DNA of 64,000 nucleotides from Sorghum bicolor. Taxonomy: Eukaryota; Streptophyta; Magnoliopsida; Poales; Poaceae. Positions within the stretch are counted from its first letter, which is position 1; each line of letters opens with the position of its first letter. Below, piece by piece: positions 11,701-24,437 of the stretch. The translations under genes were made by a program, and so were the position numbers. Where the stretch lies: contig NC_012873.2 of assembly GCF_000003195.3 (NCBI RefSeq), positions 66,659,615 to 66,723,614 on the forward strand, written 5' to 3'. Below the pieces are notes generated by a model that saw only the letters and a list, made by a program, of their open reading frames with translations, did not search any database and was not told the DNA's origin.

Positions 11701-14596
11701 CCAGGATCATTCTTCTCTTCTGTTGATGGTTACTTTGAATCTTCATTTATCTGGAATTATGACTGATTAATTAATATGATGACATTGCAGTTAGTTGTCA
11801 ACTTGATAAAAATTCTTTGTACAAACACTGCATGGCAACGGCGCAAGCTTGGGAAGAGTTTACAGGATTGGAGTACTATTTCCATACAGGTGTGTGAAAT
11901 TAATGGTGTTTTGCTTATTTCTTCTTTCCTCAGCTTACATTAGTAGACGTAAGTTATGCTTTCGTGTTGGCAAAAGAATCACGTCAGGCACAGTAAACAA
12001 ATTTGGTTGTGTCATAAACAAGCTGAGAAAACTCAGTTGTCTAAATAAAATTTTCTTAGTAGTTAGTACGAATAAATAGTAGTCCATTGCACTGCCAACG
12101 ACATATTAAATTTTGGAGCGTTGAAGAAGGTCCCATGCTAGACCCAAGAGCGGCAAGGTGAAAAAAGGGGTTGTAGCTGATATTCAAGAACACGAATAAT
12201 GTATTCTAGATTTCTCGTGGACCCAAAGTAGCAAGTTTTGATGTTTTCTCATTGACCTGTTCTTTTAAAAACTTATCAGGAGATGAATTTTTTCTACTGA
12301 TGTTTTAATAACTGCTATAAAGGCATACCAGGATGTTGCAAACCTGCTATGATATCTCTTCTGTATATTTCTAGCTACTTCTAGGTGTAGTTGCAATACT
12401 CAAATAGTTTGTGACTATTCCTTGACTACGATAGTTTGAGTATTTGAGTGCTTCTTTCCCATGTGTATGATGTTGCTTTTGCACTTTTAATGTTTTGTGC
12501 TTATACATGTGGCAGTTGGAGCTTGCTCTGAAAAGAGAGTTCGGTGAAACTAGAAATGTCTTGCAGAATGAGGTATCTCTGATTTAATGTGCTTTCTGAG
12601 ATAAATATCACTTTCATATACTTGTCATTGTTCAACGTGCTTTGGTTGGTGTGCAGAATATGTGCATGAGAGTATCAAAGCAACTTCTTATTTGGACTCA
12701 GGAGCATGCATACTGGGTTGCTTTTCGGTTTCTCACATTGGGTTTCGAACTTGACCTATATTCTCCAGGCGAATATTGTATGGTGTACTGGTACATGTAT
12801 GTGGTGCTTACAAAGCTAATAGAAAAGATGCAGTTACGAGTTCTTGCTATTAGCGAAACCTGTAAGTTTTGATGTCACATGTGATCCTGCTCTCATATTA
12901 GACATGTAATAGACACTAAAATAGGATGGCCACGTAGCATTCAAGGTGACTTGGTTACTACTTCCTCCATCCCAAATTATTAGTCATTCCAAGAATCTTG
13001 GAAAGTCAAAACATCTCGAGTTTGACCAAAGTTATAGAAATAATTACAAAGATTTATCAAATTAAATAGATATATATTATGAAAATATAATTAATGAAGA
13101 ACCTAATGATACTTAATTGGTATCATAAGTGTTATTATCTTATTATATAAATTTGGTCAAACTTAAAGATGCTTTGACTTTCCAAGATTCTTGAAATGCC
13201 TTATAAATTAAGATAGAGGGAGTAATATCTATCAGATGTTTTGTTGCTTTTATGTTAACTGTGTTTTGAAGTTTGGTTGTAATTGTAAGTGATTAGTAAT
13301 TACAGAAAGAGGAAAACTTAATGGAAAAATTGATTAAGAATTACAAAATTGAGAACATACAGTTTACAAAATATGCAGTCCAGTTCTATGTCAAATGCTC
13401 ACGTGTTAAAATAAAGCAGAGTATGCATGCTTCATAGCTGTTTAAAAATGGTGGTCCCATATGCTGCACGATTGATTTGAGTCAAATTATGGCCCAATGG
13501 CAAATAAAGCAGAACAGTACCTGAAACCGAAGAAAGCTCCTCTGACAGACATCAGAGGACGATAGCTGAGATCTGATCTCTCTGATTTGATGTCAGAGGA
13601 GCCTCTTCCCCTGAAATTACATCACATGAAAAAACATGATGTAGCGGCTGTTTGGTTGTCTATTTACAGTTAAACATTTGTTTTTGTCTCTTCCACCATT
13701 TAAATGGATGCCATGCCATTTTCACTAATATGTGATGGCTTCCTTTTAGTAAAATTTTGTGTAACTTAACATGTATTGTCAAATGTTCAGCACGAAGAAA
13801 GGGGAAAAAGAAGAAGGATCACTCAAAGGATTCAGCTCGGGATATAACATTTTCATCCTCTTGTTTATTGCTTCAATGCTATCTCTTGCTATCAGAGGGA
13901 CTCTCAATGGTACATATGGAAAAATATGGTCATTTGGAAATCATTCCAGTGCAAAACATGCATTTGTACAACTATCTTCTATGAAACTGAACAATAACTC
14001 TCTTATTGCTAATGCAGATGCTAGCTGTTCTCAGAAACGAAAGTAGGTCATTCCAATTACCAAGTATCTTTAACACTGAACAAGAGGTGTGATTGGATTT
14101 ATTGTTGTGACTTCTAACATCCTTTTAAATATGGCTTGAACGAGTCTGACATAATCTCAATCACTCTTCACAGAGATTCATGCAGCACTTTGATCTTCTT
14201 CTGAAAGCTCGAGTCCCTGAGCACATTTCCTTCTATAGTTTTAAGGAATCATCTTCCCGGGCAGGCATATCGGTGAGTGTTCGCTACTGAAATCCCTTTT
14301 ATCAGTTCTCTCATCTGCTTAGCTTGACTAAGCCTCGATATCACTTTTTGTCACAGGATTTGGTGAAATACAACTTCTTCAAGGAAATTCAGAAGATAGC
14401 CCCCTCTCTAAGGGGCAGTTTCGCAAGTGAATCAGAAAAACTTGCCGAGGTCCGTCGTATAGAGCAGGTAGCTGAGCACAACAGGATAGCCCTAAATATT
14501 ATCAACCAAGTTGGAGCTGGCGATCCATCTCTGAGGGTCTCGTTTGAGTTTACACACCACCCTCACTTTGCAGTGGCAGTTGTGAAGAGATCATGA
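5794..14596 (+). CDS. NAA35: N-alpha-acetyltransferase 35, NatC auxiliary subunit (MAK10)
   Basis: Sixteen coding exons: 5794-5911, 7234-7301, 7981-8139, 8220-8387, 9435-9588, 10159-10238, 10636-10908, 11050-11193, 11558-11692, 11791-11889, 12516-12572, 12657-12861, 13791-13909, 14018-14086, 14174-14272 and 14357-14596. All phases agree and give 728 residues, close to the animal protein (about 725). Diagnostic MAK10 blocks are [65 protein letters not shown] and [16 protein letters not shown]35 anchors the catalytic NAA30 and NAA38 on the ribosome, where NatC acetylates nascent proteins beginning with Met plus a hydrophobic residue. The start lies in a GC-rich first exon and leaves a short Ser/Pro-rich N-terminus. 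Introns are long and carry MITEs. The least certain part is exon 13, whose donor at 13910 was chosen to keep frame. Confidence 0.95.
8719..9100. mobile_element. Mutator-type foldback MITE in NAA35 intron 4
   Basis: A 382-bp near-perfect inverted repeat. The left end GGGAACATATCTAGTGCAAA is mirrored by TTTGCACTAGATATGTTCTC, and pairing continues inward to a loop near 8890-8925. A perfect 9-bp duplication ATTTAGTTT flanks it (8710-8718 and 9101-9109). Long terminal inverted repeats with a 9-bp target duplication are the signature of Mutator-like elements; there is no coding capacity. Confidence 0.88.
12961..13222. mobile_element. Stowaway-type MITE in NAA35 intron 12
   Basis: A 262-bp element flanked by TA. 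It begins CTTCCTCCATCCCAAATTAT and ends GATAGAGGGAG, the CTCCCTCCGTYYC ends known from Stowaway (Tc1/mariner-derived) MITEs. Inner arms with CAAGAATCTTGGAAAGTCAA and its complement also pair. Confidence 0.85.
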
Positions 14597-15522
14597 TTCA
14601 AGTATGGCATCATGTGCCAATTCTTTACCCCTCATCTTGATAGTTATAGCAGAAAAATCTTGTTCACGTGTTGCTCACATGTTCATTGGTTCTTCAGAGC
14701 GCAACACCATGTGTTTTAGGTTGTACACAAACACCATGTAGCAATTTTGTAGGCAAGGAAAATCAGATGCCGGGAAAAAGCCCTCGCCCCTGGCATTATT
14801 TTGTAAGCAAATTTTGAGTTCACTTACTATGCGAAACATAATTATACAGATGTGTAATTTTTGTGATCATTCGTCACTGACGAATTTACTTCAATGGGTT
14901 TGACTGGTATGACAGGGTCGACTTTTGGTCTCTTGTTTGATAATTCTTTTCGCGGTGATAACTGACTATTACTGCAGTATTATTTTGACAATGTACATTG
15001 CCTTCGCATTGTACATTCATCTTGCCCCTTTCCCTTCTTTTTGTAATTGATGGTCCTGCAGCAATTTTGAAAATTAAAATCTGATCGCATCTTTATATTC
15101 CTTTCATTAGCCCATCAAACCAAGACATCACTTATGTAAGTTCTGATGATAGTTTGTTGTAAAAAACGCTGATGAATCCAACAAAGTGGAACAAGTAAAT
15201 GTTTCTCTTGTAGACCGTAGATGAGTCTGGACTCTGGAATATAAATAACTTATAAGCATCTTAACTGCTTTTATAATGTCATGTTTCTATATTGATGTAA
15301 GTAATTTATGTCTTCTAATAAAATTACACTAATATGTAGTGATATATGGATCTCATTTTACTGATAATAAATCAGATTCACAGTTTGAAAATATAGCAGC
15401 ATTTGGAGGTTAGTGTACTATTTTTTTTGACTTCTATAATTGACCCCTAAAAGAAGTAGAAAGAAAAACTAGCTACATTTTGCTCACAAAACGAGACAAC
15501 CAGCGCACCGTCATAATTGTTA

Positions 15523-15931
15523 GGTCTTGTTTAGTTTCAAAAATATTTACAAAATAGACACTGTAGCACTTTAAAAGATTCGTCTCGCAAATTATTTCTT
15601 TTATTTATATTTAGATCTTGTTTAGTTCGCGAAAACTTTTGGGTTTGGCTACTGTAGCACTTTTTGTTTTTATTTGACAATATTGTTCAATCATGGACTA
15701 ACTAGGCTCAAAAGATTCGTCTCGTAAATTACAGGTAAACTGTGCAATTAATTATCTTTTTAATCTATATTTAATACTCCATGCATATGCCACAAGATTT
15801 GATGTGACGGAGAATCTTGAAAAATTTTGGGAACTCAACAAGGCCTTAATGCTTCATGCATATGCCGCAAGATTCGATGTGACAAGAAATCTAAAAAAAT
15901 TTGTAAATTTTTTTGAGAACTAAACAAGGCC
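15523..15931. mobile_element. Tourist-like MITE (outer copy) split by a second copy
   Basis: The outer element starts GGTCTTGTTTAGTTTC and ends GAACTAAACAAGGCC. It is interrupted at about 15611 by another member of the same family, after which its own right half resumes at 15849 with GCTTCATGCATATGCCGC. Confidence 0.82.
15614..15845. mobile_element. Tourist-like MITE (inner copy), TTA target duplication
   Basis: A 232-bp copy, GATCTTGTTTAGTTCGCG to GAACTCAACAAGGCC, flanked by TTA at 15611-15613 and 15846-15848. It sits inside the outer copy of the same family, which dates it as the later insertion. Confidence 0.87.
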
Positions 15932-17003
15932 TAGGCACACTTGCAGGACCATGACGAGTTTTTGAAATGTTCAATTATTCAGCGTGGATATTCTAGACAG
16001 TTGACTTTAGATCTCAAATTCAGTGCTGCAGGTAACGTACGTAGTCGGGCATGCAGTACAACTACTGGTAGGAGCATCTCCGACACTCGAAACATGACAA
16101 TGCATTCCCTTTTTCATTTACGAATTCAGTGCGCATTTCTTGACTTGTTTTTTTTACTATCCTTTTACGTGGGTGTTGGTTGACACACGAATTCATCCTT
16201 ATGGAATCGATTATTGTACTCCTGTTTGTTCGTGGACATGCATGGAACCAACCAATTAAGCCAGATCTTTAATTTCCTGGCTTATTGGTTTTTGATAAGG
16301 AGGAGGAGGATGCGAATGGAGTAGGGGATCGGAGACTATTGCTCAAGCTCCTGAAGAACACCGTGACCGATTATTTTTCGCGATATAATTGCTCACAGAA
16401 TCTTCTTTCGGCGTAATATCAGGACCGGACTTTGCACTGACGCCATCATCAAACTTTGGCTGCTTGACCACGCTAATGCATGCAGTGCGTGCGCTGAATT
16501 CGACTTCTCAAGTTCCAAGTGTGATTAGCAAACACGCTAATCATGGACCACGGGGAAGAAGAGGGCACCGATGCTACCACGGCCACGGGTAATAAAAAGA
16601 GGGCAAGCTCAGCCGGTTTGGGACACACTAATTTTCGATCCATATTATAACCGACATAACGTGAGCTAACATAAGAAAACCTGAGAAATACTCCGACCTG
16701 ATCCATAATAACTTCTATAAGCACGACACACACTCTGTCATTATAAGCATCTCTTTTTTCTTTTTTTCTTTTGCGAAAGATTATAAGCGTCTTTTGAGAA
16801 TACTGCATGCAGATCTTGAGAAAAGCATAATGCTTGCATGGTCATCGTGAGTTCTGAAATTAATTGCTATACGTAGTACATTCAGCCTAGCTCTTCTAGA
16901 GAGTTGACTGTTGGATAGCAGCGTAGTACACGTAGCATTTCGCCACATGAATCATCGTGACATCACCCGCCCCCTTTCATTTTCTGGAGTACTTTGAATT
17001 TCA

Positions 17004-17246
17004 GGCCTTGTTTAGTTCCAAAAATTTTTGCAAAACAGGTACTGTAGCACTTTTGTTTGTATTTGACAAATATCGTCCAATCATGGACTAACTAGGCTCA
17101 AAAGATTCGTCTCGTCAATTCCGACCAAATTATACAATTAGTTTTTATTTTCGTCTATATTTAATACTACATGCATGCGTCTAAAGATTCGATGTGACGG
17201 AGAATCTGAAAAAATTTGCAAAATTTTTTCGGAACTAAACAAGTCC
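17004..17246. mobile_element. Tourist-like MITE, TCA target duplication
   Basis: A 243-bp copy, GGCCTTGTTTAGTTCCAAAA to CGGAACTAAACAAGTCC, flanked by TCA on both sides. Confidence 0.88.
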
Positions 17247-17394
17247 TCAGTACAAACGTCTCCCGGCATTATTTCTCGGTGCCTATTTTTTGGGCCATCT
17301 GTTGCGAGTCGGGCGCAGTGAGATCATCATCCTTAGTGATTGTTCTGTCTAATTGGTCATAATTATTATTAACTAGTATTACTCTAGTTGAGTA

Positions 17395-17693
17395 CTCCCT
17401 TTGTCTTTAAAATCTTCAACTCCTAGAATCTATATTAATCAAACTTTTTTTTTAAATTTGACTAGCTTTATAAAAAGAACATAAAATTTTGACTATAAAT
17501 CTTAGAATACAGCACTTCTTAGTAATCTATGACATAAAATGAGTATCTTATGAAAATATATTCTATAATAAATTTAAAGGTATTAATTTGGTACTATAAA
17601 TATTAGTGTTTTTTTTTCTAAAAATACGGTCAAAGTTTTAAAAGTTTGACTCAGGACAACTCTAAAAGTTGAAGCTTTCATGGACAGATAGAG
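17395..17693. mobile_element. Stowaway-type MITE
   Basis: About 299 bp, from CTCCCTTTGTC to GACAGATAGAG, flanked by TA. Inner arms with TCAACTC and AAAAGTTTGACTC pair weakly, so it is an older copy than the one in NAA35 intron 12. Confidence 0.72.
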
Positions 17694-18710
17694 TATTCAA
17701 ATTAGCTAAACTATTAGGGATCAAGCATCTATAGTTATTATGAGTTAGATCCAAATATGCAGCTTGTTTGTTTGGCTTATAAGTCATGACTGAAAGTACC
17801 ATTCACTGATTTGTTGGGAGAGAAAAACACGATTCGATAGATAAACACAAACGAACAAACAATCTTAATTAGTTAATTTCAGTTAATCAATTTGTGGATG
17901 GAGTATATTATCTATATAATATGTGATCATATAGATACATAACATATTACTAGCAATAATAAGGAGAAGTGAGAACGTGGTAAACTGGTAACCGATGAGG
18001 AGCGGTTGGTACCGCATCAAGCATGACTCTAGTACAGTATTTTCCGTCCGTAATATTACTTTTTTGGTGCACTGAATATAATAATCTTGTTTCCATGAGT
18101 TTGACTTTGACGCCACCAAACTTTGGCATGCAGGTTGGGATGGGACCGTGCAGCTGCAACTGGCCGCGTGCTTCGTCATGCGGGCTGCGTTGCATTGCGT
18201 TGAATGGACCGGCCGGGGGAGCACCTCCAAGTCCAAGTTATAATTCTAATGTATAACAAACGTAGTATATACTACTTCTCAGATGAAATCAGATCAAATT
18301 AATATACGGAGTATAAGAAACATAATTAATTTGTTACAAAAATATCATTTATATCGAATTCGGTCTATACCCTTCGTTCTAAATAACCAGTCAGTTTACT
18401 CATATCCTAATTTATCTAATTTTAACTCAGTTTATAGAAGAATACACCAACATATACATTTTAAAATTGTTTTTGTTATTCTCCACTTAACGTATGTCTT
18501 GCTCTTGATATTATATTAGCCACAATTGTAGATTTTAATACTTCTTTAGGAAAAAAAAACTTAGCTAAACTCTTAGATAGTGTCAACCATCGGCGGATTG
18601 AAACAAATTAACCGAAAACAAACAAAATTAACTTATATTTGCACAATCAGCGGAAGTACTACTAATAATTAATAAACAATCTAATATTATCTTGTATATT
18701 AATATTCTAA

Positions 18711-18937
18711 AGGGGTATTTGGTTGAGGGTGTTAAAGTTTAACGGCGGTAGTATTTTCGTTTTATTTGGCAATTAGTATTCAATTATAGACTAACTACGC
18801 TTAAATGATCGTCTCATAAATTACTCTCTAGCTATGTTTTTAGTTTCTTAAATAGTCTATATTTAATACTCTATACATATGTCTAAACATTCGATGTGAC
18901 AGAAAGTAAATTTTAGTGGCGCCAACCAAACGGGGCC
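18711..18937. mobile_element. MITE, variant of the Tourist-like family with GTTTGGTTG-type ends
   Basis: Inner sequence (ATATTTAATACTCTATACAT, TTCGATGTGACAG) matches the other MITEs, but the ends are AGGGGTATTTGGTTG and CCAACCAAACGGGGCC. TAA flanks both sides (18708-18710 and 18938-18940). It appears to be a subfamily with altered termini. Confidence 0.75.
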
Positions 18938-19339
18938 TAAATTTGTCTACAGACCAAAAGAAGAAGAAGAAGCGTGCCAATATGGCAATATTCCATGCTT
19001 GCAGCTGCAAATAAAAGAGCGTGGAATCGCAGGCTAATGGTCAACTTTATTAATGACCAAACTAGCCACCTGAAACGCCCTTTTTGTTCGTTGTAAAATT
19101 GGGAACTCCAGATCGATAGGAGCACAAGCAAGCAAAGCAAAGGAAAAGAGGAGACACATCTATCGATCCGAGATGAGAAAAGCAATGGGAAGCCTTCCTC
19201 CTACGCCGCCGGGGCTAATAAAAAAAAAAGTCAAAGTGAAGGCCCGAGTCTGTTCTCCGTTGGTCAGAGAGGCGGGGCTGGCCGACGCACGGGAACACGT
19301 GTGCTAATGTCACGCACCACGCGGCGGCACAGGCAGAGA

Positions 19340-20859
19340 AAAAAAGACCCCGTCCAGTCCAGCTCCAGCTCCTGCTTCCTCTTCCCTCCCTCCGCCAGCC
19401 CCGCCCCCGTTCCGTTTCACACGCCGCCCGCCCCGCCTCCTCCTTCCTTTCCTTCCCTCCCGTCCAGACTCCAGACTCCACACCACACCACACCAGGAGG
19501 GAGAAGACAACGCCGCCACTGCGTCCTGCCCTGCCGGCAGACGTCCGCCCCTGCTTCCGGCTTGCACTGCAGATTGCAGTTACGTTACTCCGGCGATCTC
19601 CTCAAGTCGGGGCCCTTCTCTGCGCCAGGTTCGTTCGTTCATCTCTGCTTGGCGGGCGGCTTTGGCCATGGCGGCTGGCTGCCGCGGCTCGGTTATATAC
19701 ATTTCATCCGATCCTTCCTTTCCCGAAGAGGGAGGAGGGAGGGATTTCGCACCGATCGCCCGCTGCTGCAAGATTCCATTTTTTGTTTCGCTTTCAGTTG
19801 GTCGTGCGCGTTGCTGTCCTGTCTATCCCGATTCATTCATTCATTCCTTTGGCAAGATGTTGCTCCTGGCTTTTCTTTCCGGAGATGGTCGCAGGAGGAT
19901 AATCTGGCCCGTTCTAGTTCATTATAGAGTAGGCATCTTCTTCCGATTCCCACCGGCCAACTTGCGCCTCGTTGCTAGAGGCTGCGGTTGGCATGGCAGA
20001 TGTGACCGTTCAATTATGCCCCGCATCTAACAAGTCGCATTCTTTGTGTGCTGCGGGGTTACGCGTTTTTTGTCAAAGTCTGTTCGTCTAGAAAACCACC
20101 AGTGCTCCATACCTTTTATAATACCTGAAGCAAGTTACACAGCTCGCACCGGCGAGCTCCAACGCCGTTTGTTTCGCCGGTTGGTAATCCACCAACTGAC
20201 CAGGATTCGAACGGTGTTCCCTGCCGTGTTTTTAGGATTTTTTTTGTTGGGAGATCGTTTCATAAGTATACGTTGGTGCCGATATTTCGGTGTCTCCTTT
20301 TCTCTCTCTCTCTCTCTCTCGTGTTCAAAAAACTTGTTTATTCAGATCAGAGGTCAATCGCAGCCCGTTCCTTCTCGTCAGATTTCCATTTTTCCAACAC
20401 TGCTTCGCCGTTATATTCAAGGAGTGGCGTCGGACGTTCCTATCTTCTCTTGTCTAGATCGATCGTCTCGGAAAGCTCTGTTTTTTTTTTTGTAAGGTTA
20501 GCTTTGGTTTTGCCTTTTGCCAGCCGAATTGGCGCTTTCCCTAACTCCGTCTCGATGGAATTTCTGCCTTTTCTTTTCCTCTCGGTGTTAGATGTAATCA
20601 TTTTTGTTTTCTGCTTTTCTAAAGCAACGCAAGCAATTTCCGTTCATTGATTATCTTTTTTTTTGTATAACTAAAATGAAAATGCAAGATGGTAATGACG
20701 CCATTAAATAGATGTCTTATGTCTTGGACTGATACTCCATATAAAGATTGGTACTGATTTGTATGTTTTTTTTGGGTGGATTCGTATGTATTCACTCTTG
20801 GTTCTTGTTTTGCATCTGAATCAGCCCATCTGCCAGCGGACTAGCAGAGGTCAGGGAGC
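19340..20859 (+). other. 5' UTR of the AP180 gene with a ~1.2-kb leader intron
   Basis: A GC- and pyrimidine-rich block ends at a splice donor CAG|GTTCGT (last exon base 19628). The matching acceptor lies at 20823-20824, leaving 20825-20859 as the UTR part of the exon that carries the start codon. The intron contains a (CT)n run at about 20303-20321. The transcription start is not fixed; 19340 is approximate. Confidence 0.6.
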
Positions 20860-23800
20860 ATGGCGGGAGGTGGCACGGGCATCAGAAAATACATGGGTGC
20901 TCTCAAGGACACCACAACAGTTAGCATAGCAAAAGTGAACAGCGATTACAAGGTACTGATGATCGCCATCCTAAACTTCAAAGCTCGTCTCCGGGACCTC
21001 TCGTTGCTGCATTAGCCATGTGTTAAAACGTTCTTGTTTTGCTACTGTCCTTGTGACAGGAGTTGGACATTGCTATTGTGAAGGCCACAAACCATGTCGA
21101 GAATCCAACAAAGGAGAAATACATAAGAGGTGAGCTGGTCATTCATTCATAGACTTCTGTCTTAGTGAATTCTCACCATGCCTCTGCTCACACATTCCTG
21201 GTCTGCAGAAATCTTCTACCATCTGTCACCTGGAAGGCCTCGGGCGGATGTAGCCTACTGCATCCGCACCCTTGGTAGACGTCTTTCAAAGACACGCAAC
21301 TGGGCGGTAGGTATTTCCTGATGTTAATATATGAGTAGTCCTGTTGATTGTTATGCCCCGCTTCAAATCCACTGGATGGAATTTACCTATACAAGGAACA
21401 AGATAATCTGATGGAACATAGTTCTTCATTGTTTGTTATTTCCTTTGGACCGCAACCGCAATATTTAACTTCCTTTTGTTCAGAGAATATCTCATTTGTG
21501 CCATTTAACTTCCACACCTTGTTTTTTTTTTCCTGTTGAGAACTTGAGATCTGTCCCAGATAACGAAATTGTCCCTTCTAACTATGGATCTGTTCTGAAT
21601 AGTAGTTTTTGAAAAATATGTTTTTTTTTCCCAATCCACACTGCTTAACCTTCATTTGAGTAAAAAACGGTTAGCCTTCGATTATCGTGGGAATGATTTT
21701 TTTAGCTTAGGTTTCCTGATGCTAAGATTTTTCAGGGGAATGCACAAAAGTAGGAGCGACATGGTATTGGTACTAAACTTTCGTATTTGCATTTTATCTG
21801 ACAGGTTGCTCTGAAGACATTAATTGTCATACACCGTGCTCTTCTGGAAGTTGGTCCTGCTTTCCGTGAAGAGCTTATCAGTTATGGAAGATCAAGCTCC
21901 CATATGCTCTATCTGTCCTACTTTAAGGACGATTCCAGTGCAGAAGGTTCTTCGCTAACTTACAGCCAGATGCTGCAACTAGTATTCAAACTAGCAAGGA
22001 CTTATTGTGATTATTTGTTGTTATGCAGCCTGGGATTACTCTGCTTGGGTGCGCAACTATGCTTTATATTTGGAGGAGAAACTTGAATCTTTCCGTGTAC
22101 TGAACTATGATGTTGAAAAGGATCCATCGGTAGGCAATCGAATTCAATTTGCTCTAGTTAATAGCATTTGCTATCCAAACTTAGTCATGGTTTAGGTTGT
22201 ATTATATATGCTGGGTTTATCATTTTTTTTTCTATCAGTAGATCAAGGCTTTAGATTGCCCAAGCTTTTTTATGTTGCATTCTTGAGTGCTGCCCTAGTG
22301 CAGTTCTGAATAAAAATATTACAGCATAGAATTGCAAGGGGCTTCTTGTAATTTTATTTATGAAATCTCTTGTTTCCATAGAAAATTCAGGATCTTGATA
22401 CAAGTGGATTGCTCAATCAGTTGCCAGCTTTACAGCAGCTTCTTTTTCGACTACTTGGTTGCCAGGTGATTTAGTCATTGTTATCATCTCTAGAAATACA
22501 TCAGTTCTTGTGTTTCAGAGTTGTCATTGCAATTTAACAGGTGTCTTGCTGATATTTTCTTTCTTTTTTCCAGCCACAAGGGGCATCATCTTATAACATC
22601 ATAATTCAGCATGCGCTTTCAATGGTGAGGATTTCAGATAATTTGTTAGTAGCATACTAGTAATTTTGGCATTCCTTGAACTTGTTTTATGTGTTGTTAA
22701 TGGTAGGTTGCTCTAGAGAGTGTTAGGATCCAAACAGCCATCAATGATGGGATACTCAATCTTGTTGACAAGGTGTGTACTACCAGCTTGTTGTTCAAAA
22801 TCAGGAAAAATGTTCATTTGTCTTTATTTTCTTGAGGTAACTTGCATATTCTGCAAACTGCAGTTCTTTGAGATGAAGAGAGATGATGCAATAAGGGCAC
22901 TTGACATGTATAAAAGAGCAATTGAACAGGTAAATCATGATTTATTTTCTTCTGTTAGTTAATTCATAAACCTTTTCATTAGAACATCAGAAATGACACA
23001 TTTAATGGCTAAAAATTCTTATTTACTTTTGTACAGGCAGAACAACTTTCAGAATTTTATGAAGTGTGTAAAAGTATACATATTGGGCGGGGTGAGAGAT
23101 TCCTAAAAATCGAACAGGTTTGGCTGGCAATTCTATGATCATCAGTGTGTACGGTATTGTCATTTTCTGTTTTGAGTAGTTCACTGATAACCTATTGGTA
23201 ACACCAATATGTACAGCCGCCTGCATCGTTCTTGGCAACTATGGAGGAATATGTGAGCAATGCTCCGCTTGCTTCAACAGTTCAGAGAAATCAGGTTTGT
23301 AAGCACTATAAGTTTTGTGATATTTTGTTTTCACTACAATATCTTCCTGGAATCTTAGTTTTCTGATACCTCCATAAAGCTTCTTCTGATCTCTGTATTG
23401 AAGTTATTTTAAGGCGGCATTTTTATGACCTCTTTATTTCCATTTCTATGTTTTTAGGCTGTACTGGCCATAGAGTACAACAAAAAATCAGAAGTTGAAG
23501 AACCATCAACGTTGCCTCCTCCCCCACCTCCAGCTCAAGAACCTGAGCCTGAGCCTGAGCCAGTTAAACAAGTCCCACCTGTGGCTGAACCAACAGATTT
23601 ACTGGTAATTTTCAATGATACTGCACTAATAAGGCGACGATTCTTATCATGTTCCTGGTACTGCATCCTAATACTTTCGTTTTTTGTTGGCAGGGAATCA
23701 ATGAATCAACCCCTGACACATCTGAAATAGATCAAAAGAATGCAGCGGCCTTGGCCATTGTTCCACAGGGTATATAATTATATATCCTACACTTTGCTTG

Positions 23801-24437
23801 TTATTCAAAGTTTTCAAGAAATGTCCTGAAATGTATTCATGGACTTTTTTTTTGTGTCAGATAATGCGCTCAAAGCTGCTCCTACCAGTACTGAAAGTGT
23901 TGCCACTAGCTGGGAGCTGGCCCTAGTCACTGCACCCAGTTCAAATGGGAATGCTGTTACATCAAGCAAAATGGTATATAAGTTGATATTCATATATAAT
24001 TTTTACTTCATTTGGTCTCTCTGCAATCATACTAATTCAACTTTCTACAGGCCGGTGGACTGGACCTGCTTACACTTGACAGTCTATACAATGAGGCACA
24101 CCAAAGAGCGCAGCAGAACGCAAGCTACAACCCTTGGGAGACCAATCCAGCATCAGGTCCAGTGATTCAGCAGCCAATGTACGACCCGTTCTATGCCTCC
24201 AATCCCATGGCTGCAGCCCGCAGCGTTCAGATGGCTGCCATGGAGCAGCAGCAACATGCCTTCATGCTCCAGCAGCAACAGCAACAGCAGCAGCAGATGA
24301 TGATGATGGCACAGCAGCAGCAACAAGCTTCTTCAAATCCTTTCGCCAACCTATATATGCACGCTGGCGCCCACCCTTACGCTGCAGGGGTGCAGCTCCA
24401 TGCAGGCAACGCATACTCTGGAACTGGGATGATGTAG
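20860..24437 (+). CDS. ANTH-domain clathrin assembly protein (AP180/CALM family)
   Basis: Fifteen coding exons: 20860-20952, 21060-21129, 21209-21306, 21805-21946, 22029-22129, 22382-22465, 22574-22624, 22707-22772, 22864-22929, 23037-23117, 23217-23294, 23458-23604, 23694-23769, 23861-23973 and 24051-24437. They give 550 residues with all phases consistent. The ANTH domain covers about residues 1-290. Residues 39-52 ([14 protein letters not shown]) fit the PtdIns(4,5)P2-binding pattern K-x9-K-x-K-Y. The C-terminal half is unstructured: a Pro/Glu-rich stretch, a LDLLTL segment like a clathrin-box, MYDPF and NPFANL motifs for AP2/EH partners, and a Gln/Met-rich run. Family members recruit clathrin and sort R-SNAREs of the VAMP72 type at the plasma membrane and trans-Golgi. 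Closest plant relatives are the PICALM1/ECA-like proteins; the exact orthologue cannot be set by eye. Confidence 0.95.

Larger units (their letters stand above)
14597..19300. other. Repeat-rich intergenic region between NAA35 and the AP180 gene
   Basis: Holds the NAA35 3' UTR and at least five MITE insertions listed separately. The remaining DNA (about 15932-17003 and 17694-18710) is AT-rich, has no readable protein family on either strand, and shows no tRNA- or snRNA-like sequence that I could recognise. Confidence 0.6.

Noticed and set aside
19301..20030. Long plus-strand frames before the AP180 start
   Set aside because: They lie in the 5' UTR and leader intron; the real start at 20860 aligns with the ANTH family.
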